From NCBI GenBank assembly GCA_014218235.1, contig CM024760.1, positions 71,426,961 to 71,490,960 of the forward strand: a DNA stretch of 64,000 nt. The letters are read 5' to 3'. The first letter of the stretch is position 1, and every line of letters starts with the position of its first letter. The notes beneath the pieces were generated by a model, which searched no databases, was not told the origin of the DNA, and worked only from the letters and a program-made list of their open reading frames with translations. Source of the DNA: Colocasia esculenta. Taxonomy: Eukaryota; Streptophyta; Magnoliopsida; Alismatales; Araceae. Positions 11,936-22,625 of the stretch are shown here, one piece after another. A program made the position numbers and the translations under genes.

Positions 11936-12596
11936 CTAAACATGAAACAGAATAATGTTCTTAATAATGCTAGGCACAAAGTAGCAATCATCTAATAAAA
12001 GTAAATCTCTTGAGAGTAACTTGAGCTTCACTGTCCCCACAGTGTGTGCAGCAACACTTGCGCCGTTTCCAAGCCTCAAGTTCACCTCGCCCTTGCTCAG
12101 CTTCCTTCTACTTGTCAACACCTGCATATCATTGTAGACATGAGAAGCACATCCAATGTCTAAAACCCAAGATGTGGAATCTCTAAGAGACAAGTGAAGA
12201 TCTATCATATAGATACCTAAAGCTTCGCCAAGCTTCTGCTTCTCTTGAGCCTTCATTGCAAGGTAGTCCTTGCAATTTCTTTTCCAGTGTCCCTTTTTCT
12301 TGCAGTGGAAGCACTCGCCCTTTTTCTTCTCCTTTACTTATGTCCTTCTTTTGTTTTTGCTTGGATTGCTTCTTTGCATTGCCTTTCTTAAAGGCTTGCA
12401 CTGCTCTCCTCTTCTTGTTGGACTTTCCAACCATGAGAACAGTGGGCTTTTCCTTCTTAAGGTTGCCCTCAGTAGTCTTCAGCATGTTTAGCATCTCAGC
12501 TAAACTCACCTTCCAGGACATAGGCAATGCGCCCAGACCTGAGGACAACAATTTGTTGGCATCCAGTATGCCTCGGAGTGGGTTACTCGACGTCAT
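11936..12596 (-). pseudogene. Copia gag remnant and protease
   Basis: The ATG at 12596 opens with MTSSNPLRGILDANKL, a typical start for this kind of gag, but the text jumps after about 16 residues to SSGLGALPMSWKVSLAEML. Most of the capsid is therefore deleted. A zinc knuckle CFHCKKKGHWKRNC (CX2CX4HX4C) follows in another frame near 12260-12310. The protease active site reads VLDIGCASH, where Asp-Thr/Ser-Gly is expected, so the site is damaged. The protease segment ends at a stop near 11936. The element cannot move with its own proteins. Confidence 0.85.
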
Positions 12597-12759
12597 TTTT
12601 GCCTATAAAGGAAATGTAAACACAACTAGAAGATGTTCATAATAATAATTAAATCTAGATTAGGACTTTAATCAAGATTAGCTCCCACTATTTTCTGACA
12701 GAATGTATAACCCTCAGATATACAGAATGGGAGACGCTGACGGTCTCCTAGTGGTGATC

Positions 12760-13125
12760 GGAATCTCAAAGACTCATAGCATGATCTTGTGGATAGCACA
12801 ACAAACCATACTATGATCTAAAAGCGGTCAACTCTTGATACTTGCAACTCTTGCAATATCCGATCTTATTTTGGCCCCTGAACTTTAATGACCTTGTGGA
12901 TAGCACAACAAGCCATTAAATCCAGTCTAAGCAATACCATCATTACGTAACGAGCATAGATTCAGATGTAGCCCTTGTGGATAGCACAACAAAGCTACAC
13001 CAATCCTCTACCCCGTTTAAGGCATCACCATGCCATAGTTTTAGTCTGTCATCAGATTTGGCAAGCCTTGTGGATAGCACAACAAACTTGCCCGATCTAA
13101 TGCCAATCCTAAAACTATAATGATG
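12760..13125 (-). ncRNA. Four hairpins with a conserved 19-nt tip in the copia leader
   Basis: The 19-mer CTTGTGGATAGCACAACAA (plus strand) occurs exactly at 12786-12804, 12893-12911, 12974-12992 and 13067-13085. It contains an inner stem TTGTG/CACAA around GATAG. Each copy is flanked by a different pair of complementary arms: CATAGCATG/CATACTATG, TTTAATGAC/GCCATTAAA, TGTAGC/GCTACA and GGCAAG/CTTGCC. The fourth sits inside a further 10-bp stem ATAGTTTTAG/CTAAAACTAT. The element transcript is the minus strand, in which the array lies between the primer site and gag. Conserved tip with changing but paired arms suggests selection on RNA structure. The function is unknown to me. Confidence 0.7.
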
Positions 13126-13318
13126 GAGGGCCATGTAATTCATTCTAAATGATTACGCTACGGTTTAAAATTTGAACGAGGAGGGATTTTAACATATTTT
13201 ATCTTGGTCTCTATATCTGTGTGCTATTGATATATAGAATTTGGAATATCATATATATATTTAATTATATATATCATAGCACATTCCACATATATCACAT
13301 ATATGAAGAAAAATAATA

Positions 13319-13710
13319 GATGATCATGGACTTTAACCTAGAGTGGCATTACCAGAGCCAGTTAGTAATCCATAATTAAATGGCAAACATATGGCTGCCC
13401 CGCATCAAATGCTCTTGCTTGATGTAACTCTAACTCCAGGAAGGCCTTGCATGGTACTCTCCTTCATCTCCGCCAATCCGCTTCTTAAAATTACAAGTAA
13501 CATTTAAATTGGACTCGCAGGCCCATAAATATACATCAGATAATAATAAGAAACCTTGAACAAGTCAAGGAGAGTACATAACATGAAGGAGATAGAATGT
13601 ACAACCCGGATTTAATAGAGGGAGAGAAGGAGGCATGCAGTCCTCATTAAATTACATCACAAGCCATAAACCATAACAATCATCACATGAAATCTAGGTC
13701 CATGATCATC
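13319..13710. repeat. Long-range inverted repeat in the copia leader
   Basis: GATGATCATGGAC (13319-13331) and GTCCATGATCATC (13698-13710) are perfect complements, 13 bp. Next to them CCTAGA (13337-13342) pairs with TCTAGG (13693-13698). They would close a ~390-nt domain of the leader RNA. Confidence 0.6.
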
Positions 13711-14149
13711 CATCCATACATCAACACATCACATGCATCAATAAGCAATTATCACATAATTACTTTTGAAATAATTTTATTTCAAAAATATACTAATTAT
13801 ATTTTGAAAACCATTTAACTAAACAATTTAGCTAACATGGATAACATCTAAACAACTTTAGATAAATGCCATTCGCTGTTACTGCATGAATCCGCCAAAA
13901 TTTTCTGTTAATTAATTTAATAAGAATCACATTCTTAAATTAATTAACATGCATTAATTAGATGATAGGAAATAACTAAAATGATTTTAGAATTCCCTTA
14001 AACTAATTAAGCAAGGGGTCAAACATTTGAAAATTAATTTACATAGAGCTAAAACAATTTTAAAACTCTTAAAACTAATTTTCATAATTTTCTGGAATTT
14101 TAAAGAATTTTTCTGGCTTTCAAACACTTTAAAAACATTTTAAAATCTT

Positions 14150-14460
14150 TAAAGGGGGGGGGGGGTTTGGGGCCGGTCGGATCCGGCGCGGGCTGGATCC
14201 GCCAGCGGCCCGTTCGAGACCCGCGGGGGGTCCGCCCGCGACTTACCCGTGGGCGGACCCGCGCGCGGCCCGCGGGGGACCCGCGCGGGGTCACCCCCTC
14301 CGCCCGAAATGGGGGGGGGGGTGGTGGCTATGGTGAAACCCTAGCCGCCGCCGCACCTTGGCGTAGGGCCACAGCGGGACGACCCCGTTGGCCTCCGCGC
14401 CGCCATCAGCGGCTGCGGACAGCGCCTACGACGCTGACGGCGGTGGCGCTCCACAAAACC
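14150..14460. repeat. G-tract and GC-rich hairpin block in copia leader
   Basis: An almost uninterrupted run of 13 or so G bases (from 14153) is followed by inverted repeats such as GGGTCCGCCC (from about 14228) pairing with GGGCGGACCC (about 14251-14260). A second G run is near 14310. On the transcribed minus strand these are C tracts. Confidence 0.6.
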
Positions 14461-14765
14461 CCAAAAACCCATCCCGAAAAACCCAAAATTTGTAGAAATC
14501 GCCCCCATCTTGGACTGTCCAAGGAGCATGGCGGCGGCATCTTGTAGAGGGCCGTTTGACCTCTATAGAGGGCCAAATGATGTCACAAAGGGTTCTTCGC
14601 GATGCCCTTGATACCGAGAACGATTCTCAAACATCAAGAAATAGTTGTTCATCCCATGAACGACCCGGAAAGTAGCAAACTTGGCGTTTCATGCAGAACA
14701 TGAATTGACAAAAACGCATGAAATAACGTTCACATGGCGCCGATTCCGACCGAGCCAGCAACCTT

Positions 14766-14777
14766 GCTCTGATACCA
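14766..14777 (-). other. Copia primer-binding site (initiator Met tRNA)
   Basis: The element strand reads TGGTATCAGAGC, complementary to the 3' end of plant initiator Met tRNA. It is one base from the 5' LTR end at 14779. Confidence 0.88.
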
Positions 14778-14778
14778 C

Positions 14779-15570
14779 TATAAGGAATCGATCAGAGCGC
14801 AGCGGAAACGCGATTCCCTCCATTTGATATCGTTGCCGGTGGTCGGAATTGAACAAAACGGAAACCCGCGAGCAGGAAGATCCGATCTTTACCTTTGCGG
14901 GGTTGCGAAACTCCCGAATCCGGGGAGGTGGTAGCGCTGGAGGTGCTGGTGCTTCAAACCGTTCAGGTGTCCGGCCTCTAGACGTATCCACGCGAGCTCC
15001 GGATGCAGATGGGGTCTCCTCGGTCTCCACGCGTCTCCCGGATCTCAGCTCCACCATGTGCCAGTGAGAAGTGAGAGAGAGACGGGGTGGCGCCCCAAGG
15101 AGAGAGAGAGGAGGGGGGCGGCCAAGAGAGAAGACCTGTAGCCTGGACCAGGGTTTGACTCTCCACATATATTTATAGACACTGCAGTTTTTTCACAAAA
15201 ACCCAGTTATTATCTATAACGACCATCCTGCCCAGTCTGCTCGGAACTCTATTGCGTGTGACCCTCTAGGCCCAAGTGCTAGTCCAGTTTTCAGTCCATT
15301 AAGTCCAATAACTCTTTATTGACTTATTACAATTAATTAATATCTCATATTAATTAATTACACAATCAATTATCGTCTCACGATAATTGACCGGGCTTCC
15401 AATCAAGTTGGGTGCCAAGCAACACCACTTGATCCTGGAAAGCATTGGGGTTCAGCAACCCAATCAAGGAACCCTTTTTGTCAACAGATACCACGTGACT
15501 ATAATCCCTCGCTCGTACAATACTCCCGAGCGCACTTAGGGTATGGTCAACTGTCAAACCCTAATATGTC
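14779..15570 (-). repeat. Copia 5' LTR, outer half deleted
   Basis: It matches 7624-8370 closely, including the TATA box at 15166-15178, then stops after CCTAATATGT. The terminal TG (plus strand) has become TA (TATAAGG for TGTAAGG). A 15-bp insertion near 15384-15400 is absent from the other LTR. Confidence 0.88.
15166..15178 (-). promoter_or_regulatory. TATA box of copia 5' LTR
   Basis: CTATAAATATATG on the element strand, same as in the 3' LTR. Confidence 0.55.
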
Positions 15571-15590
15571 ATAGGCAGCAGCACTTGAGC
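15571..15590 (+). pseudogene. hAT host fragment between copia and solo LTR C
   Basis: These 20 bases join in frame with 18856 onward once the solo LTR and one target copy are removed, apart from one TGA/AGA difference inside the target duplication itself. They are therefore likely part of the interrupted hAT gene. Confidence 0.45.
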
Positions 15591-15849
15591 TGTAAGACCC
15601 TCGAATTTTGTTGCATTATTGTATTGCATGTAAATAATTCATGTTGTGTATGTACGTATGTAAATATCAACGTAAGTACTAGTTAGTATACTATTGCATG
15701 CATGTGTATAAATTAGATGTAAATAATGTACGAAGGATATGATGGTAGTGTGTACGTAATAGTATACATATGACATATATAGGTATAAGATGTACATGGT
15801 TTCTGCATGTTTTAGAGTTCTGGCCGAAGGCCAGATTGGTGTCAATATC

Positions 15850-15925
15850 AACAGACGTCGATGTGGTGTCGGCGTCAACCATATGGACGCCAACACTAAC
15901 CCCCAGCATCCAGCGATGTGGATGC
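15850..15925. repeat. Hairpin motifs upstream of TATA in LTR C (GGCGTC type)
   Basis: GGCGTC and GACGCC flank a 9-nt loop near 15870-15892, next to GACGTC. This is the upstream motif cluster of the family; a second small cluster (TTGACGTCAA-like) is near 16490-16530. Confidence 0.55.
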
Positions 15926-16057
15926 CAACTTCTCTGACCTGCATGCATTGCAGAGCCCAGAATTCTGGGAGCAAGCTAGCTCACCCATTGGGGAGCTGTC
16001 TCCAACGGTCTGAAAGCCCTCTTGTCCGACCTGCGTGAGAGGAGAGCTCCCCTCCTC

Positions 16058-16063
16058 TATATA
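16058..16063 (+). promoter_or_regulatory. TATA box of solo LTR C
   Basis: TATATA in CTCCTCTATATACAAACC. The same region of the young element reads TATATGACC. A possible GC-type splice donor (AG/GCAAGT) follows 300 bp later at 16358. Confidence 0.6.
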
Positions 16064-18850
16064 CAAACCCCCTTGCAACCAGAAAACCCCTCTTGGCTCT
16101 CTTTTGCAAGAGGAAAGAAAACCCTAGCAAGCTCTGAGAAAGTTTGGACCTTGCATGCTTTGATCTGACGATTTAGAGCTTCATCCGGCGTTCTATTGCA
16201 ACTGGAGGCTAGAGGGAACCAAGGAGAAGGCTTCCCCACCACTGGCTTAGCACCTGCATCGACCAAGAACCCGGAGGAGTGGTGTCTTTGGAGGCTTCTT
16301 GGGGCTGCCCAAGAGAGTTTCTACGAACTCTAGATTCCCTTGGAGTATTTTTCAGAGGCAAGTAACCCTCACCCTCCGTCCATGTAGATGTCAAGTAGGG
16401 TTTTATAAATTTTATGTATTTTTTCTCGCGTCCTAGATCCCCCTTTCACCTTTGCATTTGAGTTCAGTCTATGTTTCTGCACAGACAGGAACTTGACGTC
16501 AATGCCCTTGACGCCGAGATCCCTGGTGTGCGTCCAGCGATCTTGCCGTCCACTCCTGGAACGACCAGAGACCGCCGCCAAGTTTGTCTGGACAGAACAG
16601 TGAACTATTCTGCCCTTCTATATGATTAATTTCGACGTGTTTTGCGATGAGGATATAATGTAATTCTTATATGCTATGTATACTAGCTAATGTGATGAAT
16701 GGGAGAATGAATGTACATTTATTTTGTGGGTGGTTGAGTTTATTCGTCTATCTAATGTGTATGCGAAAAGAATGACAATGTGTATTCACCATGATTCTAA
16801 TGATCCGTGGCAAGGTTTTGTTGCCCAAATTTGTTAGACCATGTATGCATGATCCTATCTGTGCTCTGAGTTTCTGACATTTTCCCCCTACTTGTATGGT
16901 TATTTAAAATTTCTGTTTTGGGAAATAGAAATCATGCGTAGGTCATGTTAAATTTCCAGTAAATTGCGTATTGCTCGGTAAATTTGGGAATAAATTTTGT
17001 GACCCTGTGCATGCTAGGGTGCAGACAGTGAGTTGTTAAAATTTGTGATTTTGTTCAACTCCATGTTAATTTGCATTATGAATAATAATGTGAAATTGAT
17101 GTTAAATTTTCTGTAACTTCATTTTGAGTTATAAAAATCTGAAAATTTTCATGTGGAATCATAAACCTGAGATCAGCATGTGGTTAAATTTTCAAGTTAT
17201 TTGGACAACTGTATAGTGAAATATGAAATTTTCCATGCGAGAAATGTGAAAAAGAATGCATGCTAATGTGGGAATAATGTGACATGTGTGTGTGATCTGA
17301 TTGTGTAAATTCTGAACCTGTAGTCCTTGTTAACTGTAGAATCATGTTAGGAAAAACAGAGCCCTTGTGTGAGTGAGAAAAAGAATGAGAGGCAAGTGAT
17401 ATGTGTAAAGATATGTGTTAAAAAAATCGGTAAACGTGTAAATTGTGCCAAGTGTGACATTGCTTCCATAGAGGGCAGTGGAACCGTATCAGGGAAAAGT
17501 CCCCCTGAGAAGGTTCAATGTGTTGTGATCCTAAGGGCATTAGGATGAAATCCTGGAGGTGGACAAGTACCACTAGTTAGGGTGGAGACTTGTTCTCCCA
17601 GTCTGCGCAGTCCAAGAGTCGTCACTGCATTGCCTATGTGACGTCTATGTGTATGTGATGTGATGTGTCCTTCTCTGGTGGTTTGGACTATGTGTCACGG
17701 CACTAAATGTGAAAGTGAAAATGTGTATGTGTTCATGTGTAAAGAAATGTGAATGTGAAAAATGTGTAAATGTGCATGTGTAAAGTGTATACTATGTGAT
17801 TAAGAAGTTGTGTAAAAATGTGAAACCAAAATGTGAAGTTGTGAATTTGTGATCCATGTTGAAGTAATTTGAAACCATGTTAAAACAGCAAACTAAATGT
17901 ACTTATAATCATGCTTTACATGTGCAAATTGCCTAGAATCCATGTTAGAAATGAATCTTAGTGATGTGTAGGTAATTTCATGCTTGTTTGACTTCATATC
18001 GTGACTTAAATTGATTAAGTAGCTCTCATGTGTGGGTTATGCTTTCTAGTCCATGTAAAACCAGCAAGCTTAAAGTATGTGAAATGGTTATATGCATGTA
18101 TACGAATGAGTAGTAACCATGTTAGCAATGTGTTCCTTCATGTATGTAAGCTAGTCATGCTAGATTGCTCTCATGTTTTAGTTTAAATGAAGGTAGAACT
18201 CTCATGTGTAGGAATGATTAGAGAGCATGTGATAGGAGATTTTGATTTAGAAAATCTGAAAGCATGAATCATGTGTTTAATAAGTAGAATCACCATGAGG
18301 TTGTGAATTTCGATGACAAGCATGTTACAGGATTGTGTCTTGTGAATGTGTGTGTAAAACTTGTTATGATATGTGCATGTATGGTAGGTGTAGAATTATT
18401 TGATGAGTCTTTTAGACTCATTACTTGCTTCGGCGTACAGGTGTAGTAGGTGACACACCTTTGGAAGAGACTGTGGAAAGCGACTTCGAGTGCGGGGAGT
18501 AGCTAGTTTTGGGAGCGTAGTTGTGACATTTTGGTACTTGATGTATGTAATTGAAACATTGTATTAGCACTACCATGGAAACAAATGTATAAGTGTGGAC
18601 AATTATGTATTTGATTTTCAGCAATTTAATTATGTGGACTTTTAGTTCTTTAAATGTTATCGAATCATGTATGTTAAATGTGGATGATGAATGAAATGAA
18701 GACAGTGGTTCTTTTACTTCCGCTACTCTGTTCTTATATTCACGTGTATCTCAGTTGAATTTTATTGTTGGGTAAATGTCCCACTGTGATGATGCTCGCT
18801 ATACCGACGTGGGTTGGTATAACCGTACCGATATAATGAGGGTCGTCACA

Positions 18851-18937
18851 AGAGCCGAGAGAGGGCCTACTAGGTGGATGCACTATGAGATGGACACATC
18901 AAATCTAGATAGGTTGATTAAGCTTAGAGCTTCCCCC
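18851..18937 (+). pseudogene. hAT host fragment 2
   Basis: An open frame (RWMHYEMDTSNLDRLIKLRA) lies between two solo LTRs. It joins in frame with 20367 onward when the LTR at 18938-20361 and one CCCCC copy are removed, which shows that both belonged to one exon. I assign it to the hAT transposase tail by position; the sequence itself has no diagnostic motif. Confidence 0.5.
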
Positions 18938-19728
18938 TGTAGACACCATTTTCCGCTCCCTTTTTAAGGGGGACGAAGAACAGTCCACAAAGAGGGAGTT
19001 GGAAGAGAAAATAAAAGAAGAGGGTTAATGTGTGGTGTGTGGATATGGAGTGTGAAAAGCGTAAAATAAAGAAAAAGAAACCTGATCGCCAGGCACTGGA
19101 GGGTGCCGAGTGGGAGAATGCACGGCGAAGGGTGCGGATGGAGGAGTGATCGCGAGCATACCTTTTTGGCAGGGAGATTGCGCGGAGATGATGTGGGTCC
19201 TCTCTTCCTCTACAAGCACGACCGGCCGTGGTAGAGGGCGTTTTCCATGTTGATTACCCTGACAAAGAAAAAAAGACAAAAAATGAAGAGGGGATTAGCC
19301 ACGGGCGTGTAGTATACAATTCCAAAAAAAATGAATAAATTGACATAAATAAGGAATGGGAGAACTCACCGCGTGGTGGTTTTTAAACCCTTAAAATGTA
19401 GGTGTGTGTGTGTATGCATGCATGTGTGGTGTAAAAAGAGAAGTGGATGGGCCACGTGGGGGCCAAGAGTAGGTAATAAGAACAAAAATAGAAGTAAGGG
19501 GAGGGGGGTGCTTCCCCGATGGTTGGTCGGCGTGACGGGCCATTGCCGGTTGAAGGGAGGACGTGGAGGAAGACGCTCTCCGCCTCGCACGTGGAATGGA
19601 AGGAGACGACGGCGTCGGACTCCGGGGAAGAAGGATGACTTGGTGAGGAATGGCTCGGAGTCGAGGCGCCGATCCGGCAGGGCTTCGCTGCTTCTAGAAT
19701 CCCCCCCAAACAAATGACTCTCGGGGGT

Positions 19729-19738
19729 CTATTTATAG
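19729..19738 (-). promoter_or_regulatory. TATA box of solo LTR 18938-20361
   Basis: CTATAAATAG on the element strand, upstream of a GC-rich leader. Confidence 0.6.
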
Positions 19739-19749
19739 GCAAAACTTCA

Positions 19750-20115
19750 TTAAATCGCGTCCACTACAGCGGATGCCTATTAAGCATGAATCGCGTCTGG
19801 GCGGCAGGGTGCTATTCAAAACTCAATTTGATGCGACAATCGTAGCCCACAGCTAGGCTCTGAATCGCGTCCGGGCGGCACGCCGCGATTTGTAAGGTAA
19901 ATTAAATCTCTGACAAAATTTGATTTTGATTTGACTACTTATAAAACGCGGCGTCTGACACGGACACGATTTCAACAAACATCATGATCGCCGACTGTAG
20001 GGCCAGACTTAGGGTTTGACTTTTGAATCGCGTCCGGCGGGTGAACGCTATTCCAATTAGAACATGTGACGAAAAAGGTCTTAAATGCATCGTCTTTGAC
20101 CGCTGCGTTAAGGAC
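19750..20115. repeat. Hairpin array (AATCGCGTCC type)
   Basis: Four or more units start AATCGCGTCC and close with a complement such as CGCGATT (19862-19890) or ACGCTATTC (20025-20053). Each unit is about 28 nt. The array is just upstream of the TATA box on the element strand. Confidence 0.7.
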
Positions 20116-20361
20116 CTAAATGCGTCCATCATGTCCGACGCATTTCAGTGGGCTTAAAAGGCATTCACTGTAGAGGACGCGAATCAATGAAGTTGTATAT
20201 GGGCCAAATTTAGCTTGAAGTGAAGGGGAAGCATCGAGAAAGAATGGATGAGATCCAAAAATATTGGGAAATCACTCTTGCAAGGCAAAAAGAGGGCCAT
20301 TTGTGGCATTATGGTGCAACATGAAATTTGCCTATGGTGGAGCCGAATTCACGTGTCTACA

Positions 20362-20835
20362 CCCCCCAGTCTCATTTAGTAGCTCCCCCTTCTTTTCAGC
20401 CTAAAGGCCCCCCTCCTCAACCACCATCTCTGTCTAAGTCATCTTCTACACACCATCGTGGTTCATCTCAGACCTAGGTGATAAATGTTAATATAAAATA
20501 CCTCATAAATTTTATTTGTTTATTTTTCTTCTAATGACATACCACTCTCGCAGGCATTTGTTGGTTGACCAGCCAATTTAAAACAACAAAGGAAGAAGGA
20601 TGTTGAACATGGAGGACCACCAAAGAAATTCGGATAAACAATGAAGATATTTTGTTCCAGGCAAAGGAAGAGTATGCAACAACAAGCTCCCCATGACATT
20701 TTAGATGCCACCACAGTGAATGACTTAGATATGCCTCCTTCACCATCTGAGTCATATCAGAGACAGAGCATAGGAGATGACTCTTCAAATCCTTCTTCTC
20801 CATCTAGTATTGTAGAGGTCCTCGTCGTTCAAACA
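20362..20835 (+). pseudogene. hAT host fragment 3, with an intron
   Basis: A Pro/Ser-rich open frame (SHLVAPPSFQPKG...SSSTHHRGSSQT) runs from 20367 to about 20478. It ends at a splice-like GTGATAAATG; a CTCTCGCAG acceptor-like site is at about 20553. The next frame contains HGGPPKKFG, then NDLDMPPSPSESYQRQS and stops of Ser near SSNPSSPSS. It is interrupted by the LTR at 20836. It is likely the tail of the hAT gene. Confidence 0.5.
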
Positions 20836-22127
20836 TGTTAACCTAATAACAGACCTGACACGACTCCGTTTCCCGCGAACCAGCTGAAGCCTTACAAGGG
20901 ATACCACTCACATGTTCGTAGAAATATAAAGGAAACTGCTCAAATATATATAATATTGTCAATCTCACAAATATTTACATGAAATAAACATAGCCAGTTC
21001 CTCAACTGTAACCAAACTAGTACAACAACAACAACCTGGGGCATACCCCGAGGTGTACAACAGGAAGGAAAATTACACTGCTGGTGGTGGTGCGGACCCT
21101 GCTCTGCTACGGTGCGGCTCAGAACTAGACGACGGGTGCGAAGTCTCCTACTCTCCCTCACCTGAAAGGGGTAGGGGTGAGCCTCACGGGTCACTGGCTC
21201 AGTAGAGAAACCCCCCTAGAAACCGAGCAAAACAACACAAGTAGCAAATCAGGAGGCTACACTAACAATTTATAGAACTAGCTAATAGAATATAAAGCTG
21301 TAAATATCATTTACCACTTGCCGCTTAACAAAGACAACAATATTAAATAAACGGCAAACCATAACCAGGTGTATGTGCTAAAGTAGGAAAATGCCACACT
21401 CGGGCCACATAGACTGGCTCGCGACACCAGCAACTAACTCGGACATACCACACAGAACTACCTCTCAATCTCGCAGCCACGGACGTAAGGTCCAGCTGCC
21501 GCTCCACCAAACACAAGCCAAGAAACTGTGGAGACCAACCAACACCACTCTTGCGGACCACACTACCGCAGGCCCATGCCTGACACTTTTAGGGACTCTG
21601 GCCCGAGCTCCCTAGAGTAAGGCACTGGAAAACAGGACTATCTAGGGCCCAGTACATCTACTGGTGTCTATCGCCCCCAACTACGAGCGCGCTACAAGCA
21701 ACAAACATAAACTGTCTCAACTCGCTGTCCCACTGCCGTCTTTCCCTCAGCCGGACATACTACTCCACACAAGAGTGAGGGTGTCCAGGAAGACGACAAG
21801 ACCTCGTCGGTACCCAGTACTGCGATAAGCCCCGAGCACACACACATGCCTGGCTCACACAAAACCTGGGGCTCCCAACTGAAGAGGTATCCACGGTAGG
21901 CACCATACTACTCGCCACATACACACAAACCACGTGAAACCCTATGTCAACTGCGTGAATACCACGCAAACCACTCACACAACACGCTCCCCGAGCGCTA
22001 CAGGTGCCAATGCACCGCTTACCATTGCCACGCATCATAATTCACGATAATTGAATAATCATACTCACCTTCACATGCACAAAAAAACCCTCGGCTGTGA
22101 ATGGGATAGGGCCCCATGTCGCCATCT

Positions 22128-22220
22128 GAACGCGACACCTCGATATGTCGCGTTCAAGAACTTGAACGCGACGGGTCAGCCTGTCGCATTCTGAACGCGA
22201 CAGGAGGGTCCGTCGCCTTC
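22128..22220. repeat. Three 9-10-9 hairpins in solo LTR D
   Basis: GAACGCGAC is followed after exactly 10 nt by GTCGCGTTC (22128-22155), GTCGCATTC (22164-22191) and GTCGCCTTC (22193-22220). The loops differ completely in sequence but all have 10 nt. Confidence 0.88.
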
Positions 22221-22625
22221 ATAGGCAGGAACCCTCATCCGGGGACCCCTCACCAGATCTCCTTCTTACTAGTGTTTTCATCCATTTTCCATGCTTTAAT
22301 GTGTGCCCTAACATGGTATCTACTGTTTGTAAAGTCAATAACACATTAAACATGACACACATACAATCCATATGATAAAACAGGTGGAATCCCCCTACCT
22401 TCATGAAGAACGCGAAGAACGAGACCCACACGGCATTTCCCCCTCTCCACGCAGCGTCCTCACTGTGAGAACACGCCAAAAACACCTTCAGAACGTCGGA
22501 TCACCCCTCTCTACAGCAAAACCTCCTTCCCTGGCCGAGCAGAGCTTACAAAACCTCTGTCCGGCCAAAACTCTCTTAAAAAGGAAGCTCGGTTGAGAAC
22601 GCGACGAAGCACATTGTCTCGACCT

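Larger units (their letters stand above)
12597..14765 (-). other. Copia leader (non-coding)
   Basis: About 2.2 kb lies between the primer site and gag with no recognisable gene. Besides the hairpins at 12760-13125, it has an AT-rich middle and a very GC-rich block at 14150-14460. Confidence 0.7.
7624..15570 (-). mobile_element. Ty1/copia retrotransposon, near full length, 5' LTR truncated
   Basis: This minus-strand element has a 3' LTR at 7624-9115, a polypurine tract, degraded pol and gag (9130-12596), a long leader (12597-14765), a primer-binding site (14766-14777) and a 5' LTR (14779-15570). The 5' LTR matches only the first ~750 bp of the 3' LTR; the remaining half is gone, and the sequence passes directly into hAT host sequence at about 15571. 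A deletion has therefore removed the outer half of the 5' LTR and the right target-site copy. The left flank is GAAAC. Integrase lies upstream of RT, the copia order. Confidence 0.92.
15591..18850 (+). mobile_element. Solo gypsy LTR, family C (3.26 kb)
   Basis: It starts TGTAAGACCCTCG and ends GGGTCGTCACA. The flanks TGAGC (15586-15590) and AGAGC (18851-18855) match at 4 of 5 bases, as for an aged target duplication. No primer site or coding follows, so it is a solo LTR left by recombination. The last ~130 bp and the segments around 15840, 16060 and 17460-17640 match the reverse complement of the LTRs of the element at 26090-35046, so it is an older member of that family. Its AT-rich 3' half (16620-18400) has no gene. 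Confidence 0.88.
18938..20361 (-). mobile_element. Solo LTR, 1.42 kb, target duplication CCCCC
   Basis: It has the ends TGTAGACACC...GTGTCTACA and is flanked by CCCCC on each side (18933-18937, 20362-20366). A TATA box (CTATAAATAG, minus) at 19729-19738 sets the orientation. Length and terminal GTGTCTACA resemble the LTR at 52084-53498. GC-rich leader-like sequence lies at 19380-19700. The overlapping short frames there on both strands are not genes. Confidence 0.82.

Noticed and set aside
14766..14777. Possible tRNA gene sequence (GCTCTGATACCA)
   Set aside because: This matches only the tRNA 3' end complement and sits next to an LTR. It is a primer-binding site, as at 31266, 41668 and 50635.
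19366..19742. Three overlapping ~115-codon frames on both strands
   Set aside because: They lie in the GC-rich leader of a solo LTR just after its TATA box and have no protein motif. At most they are upstream ORFs.
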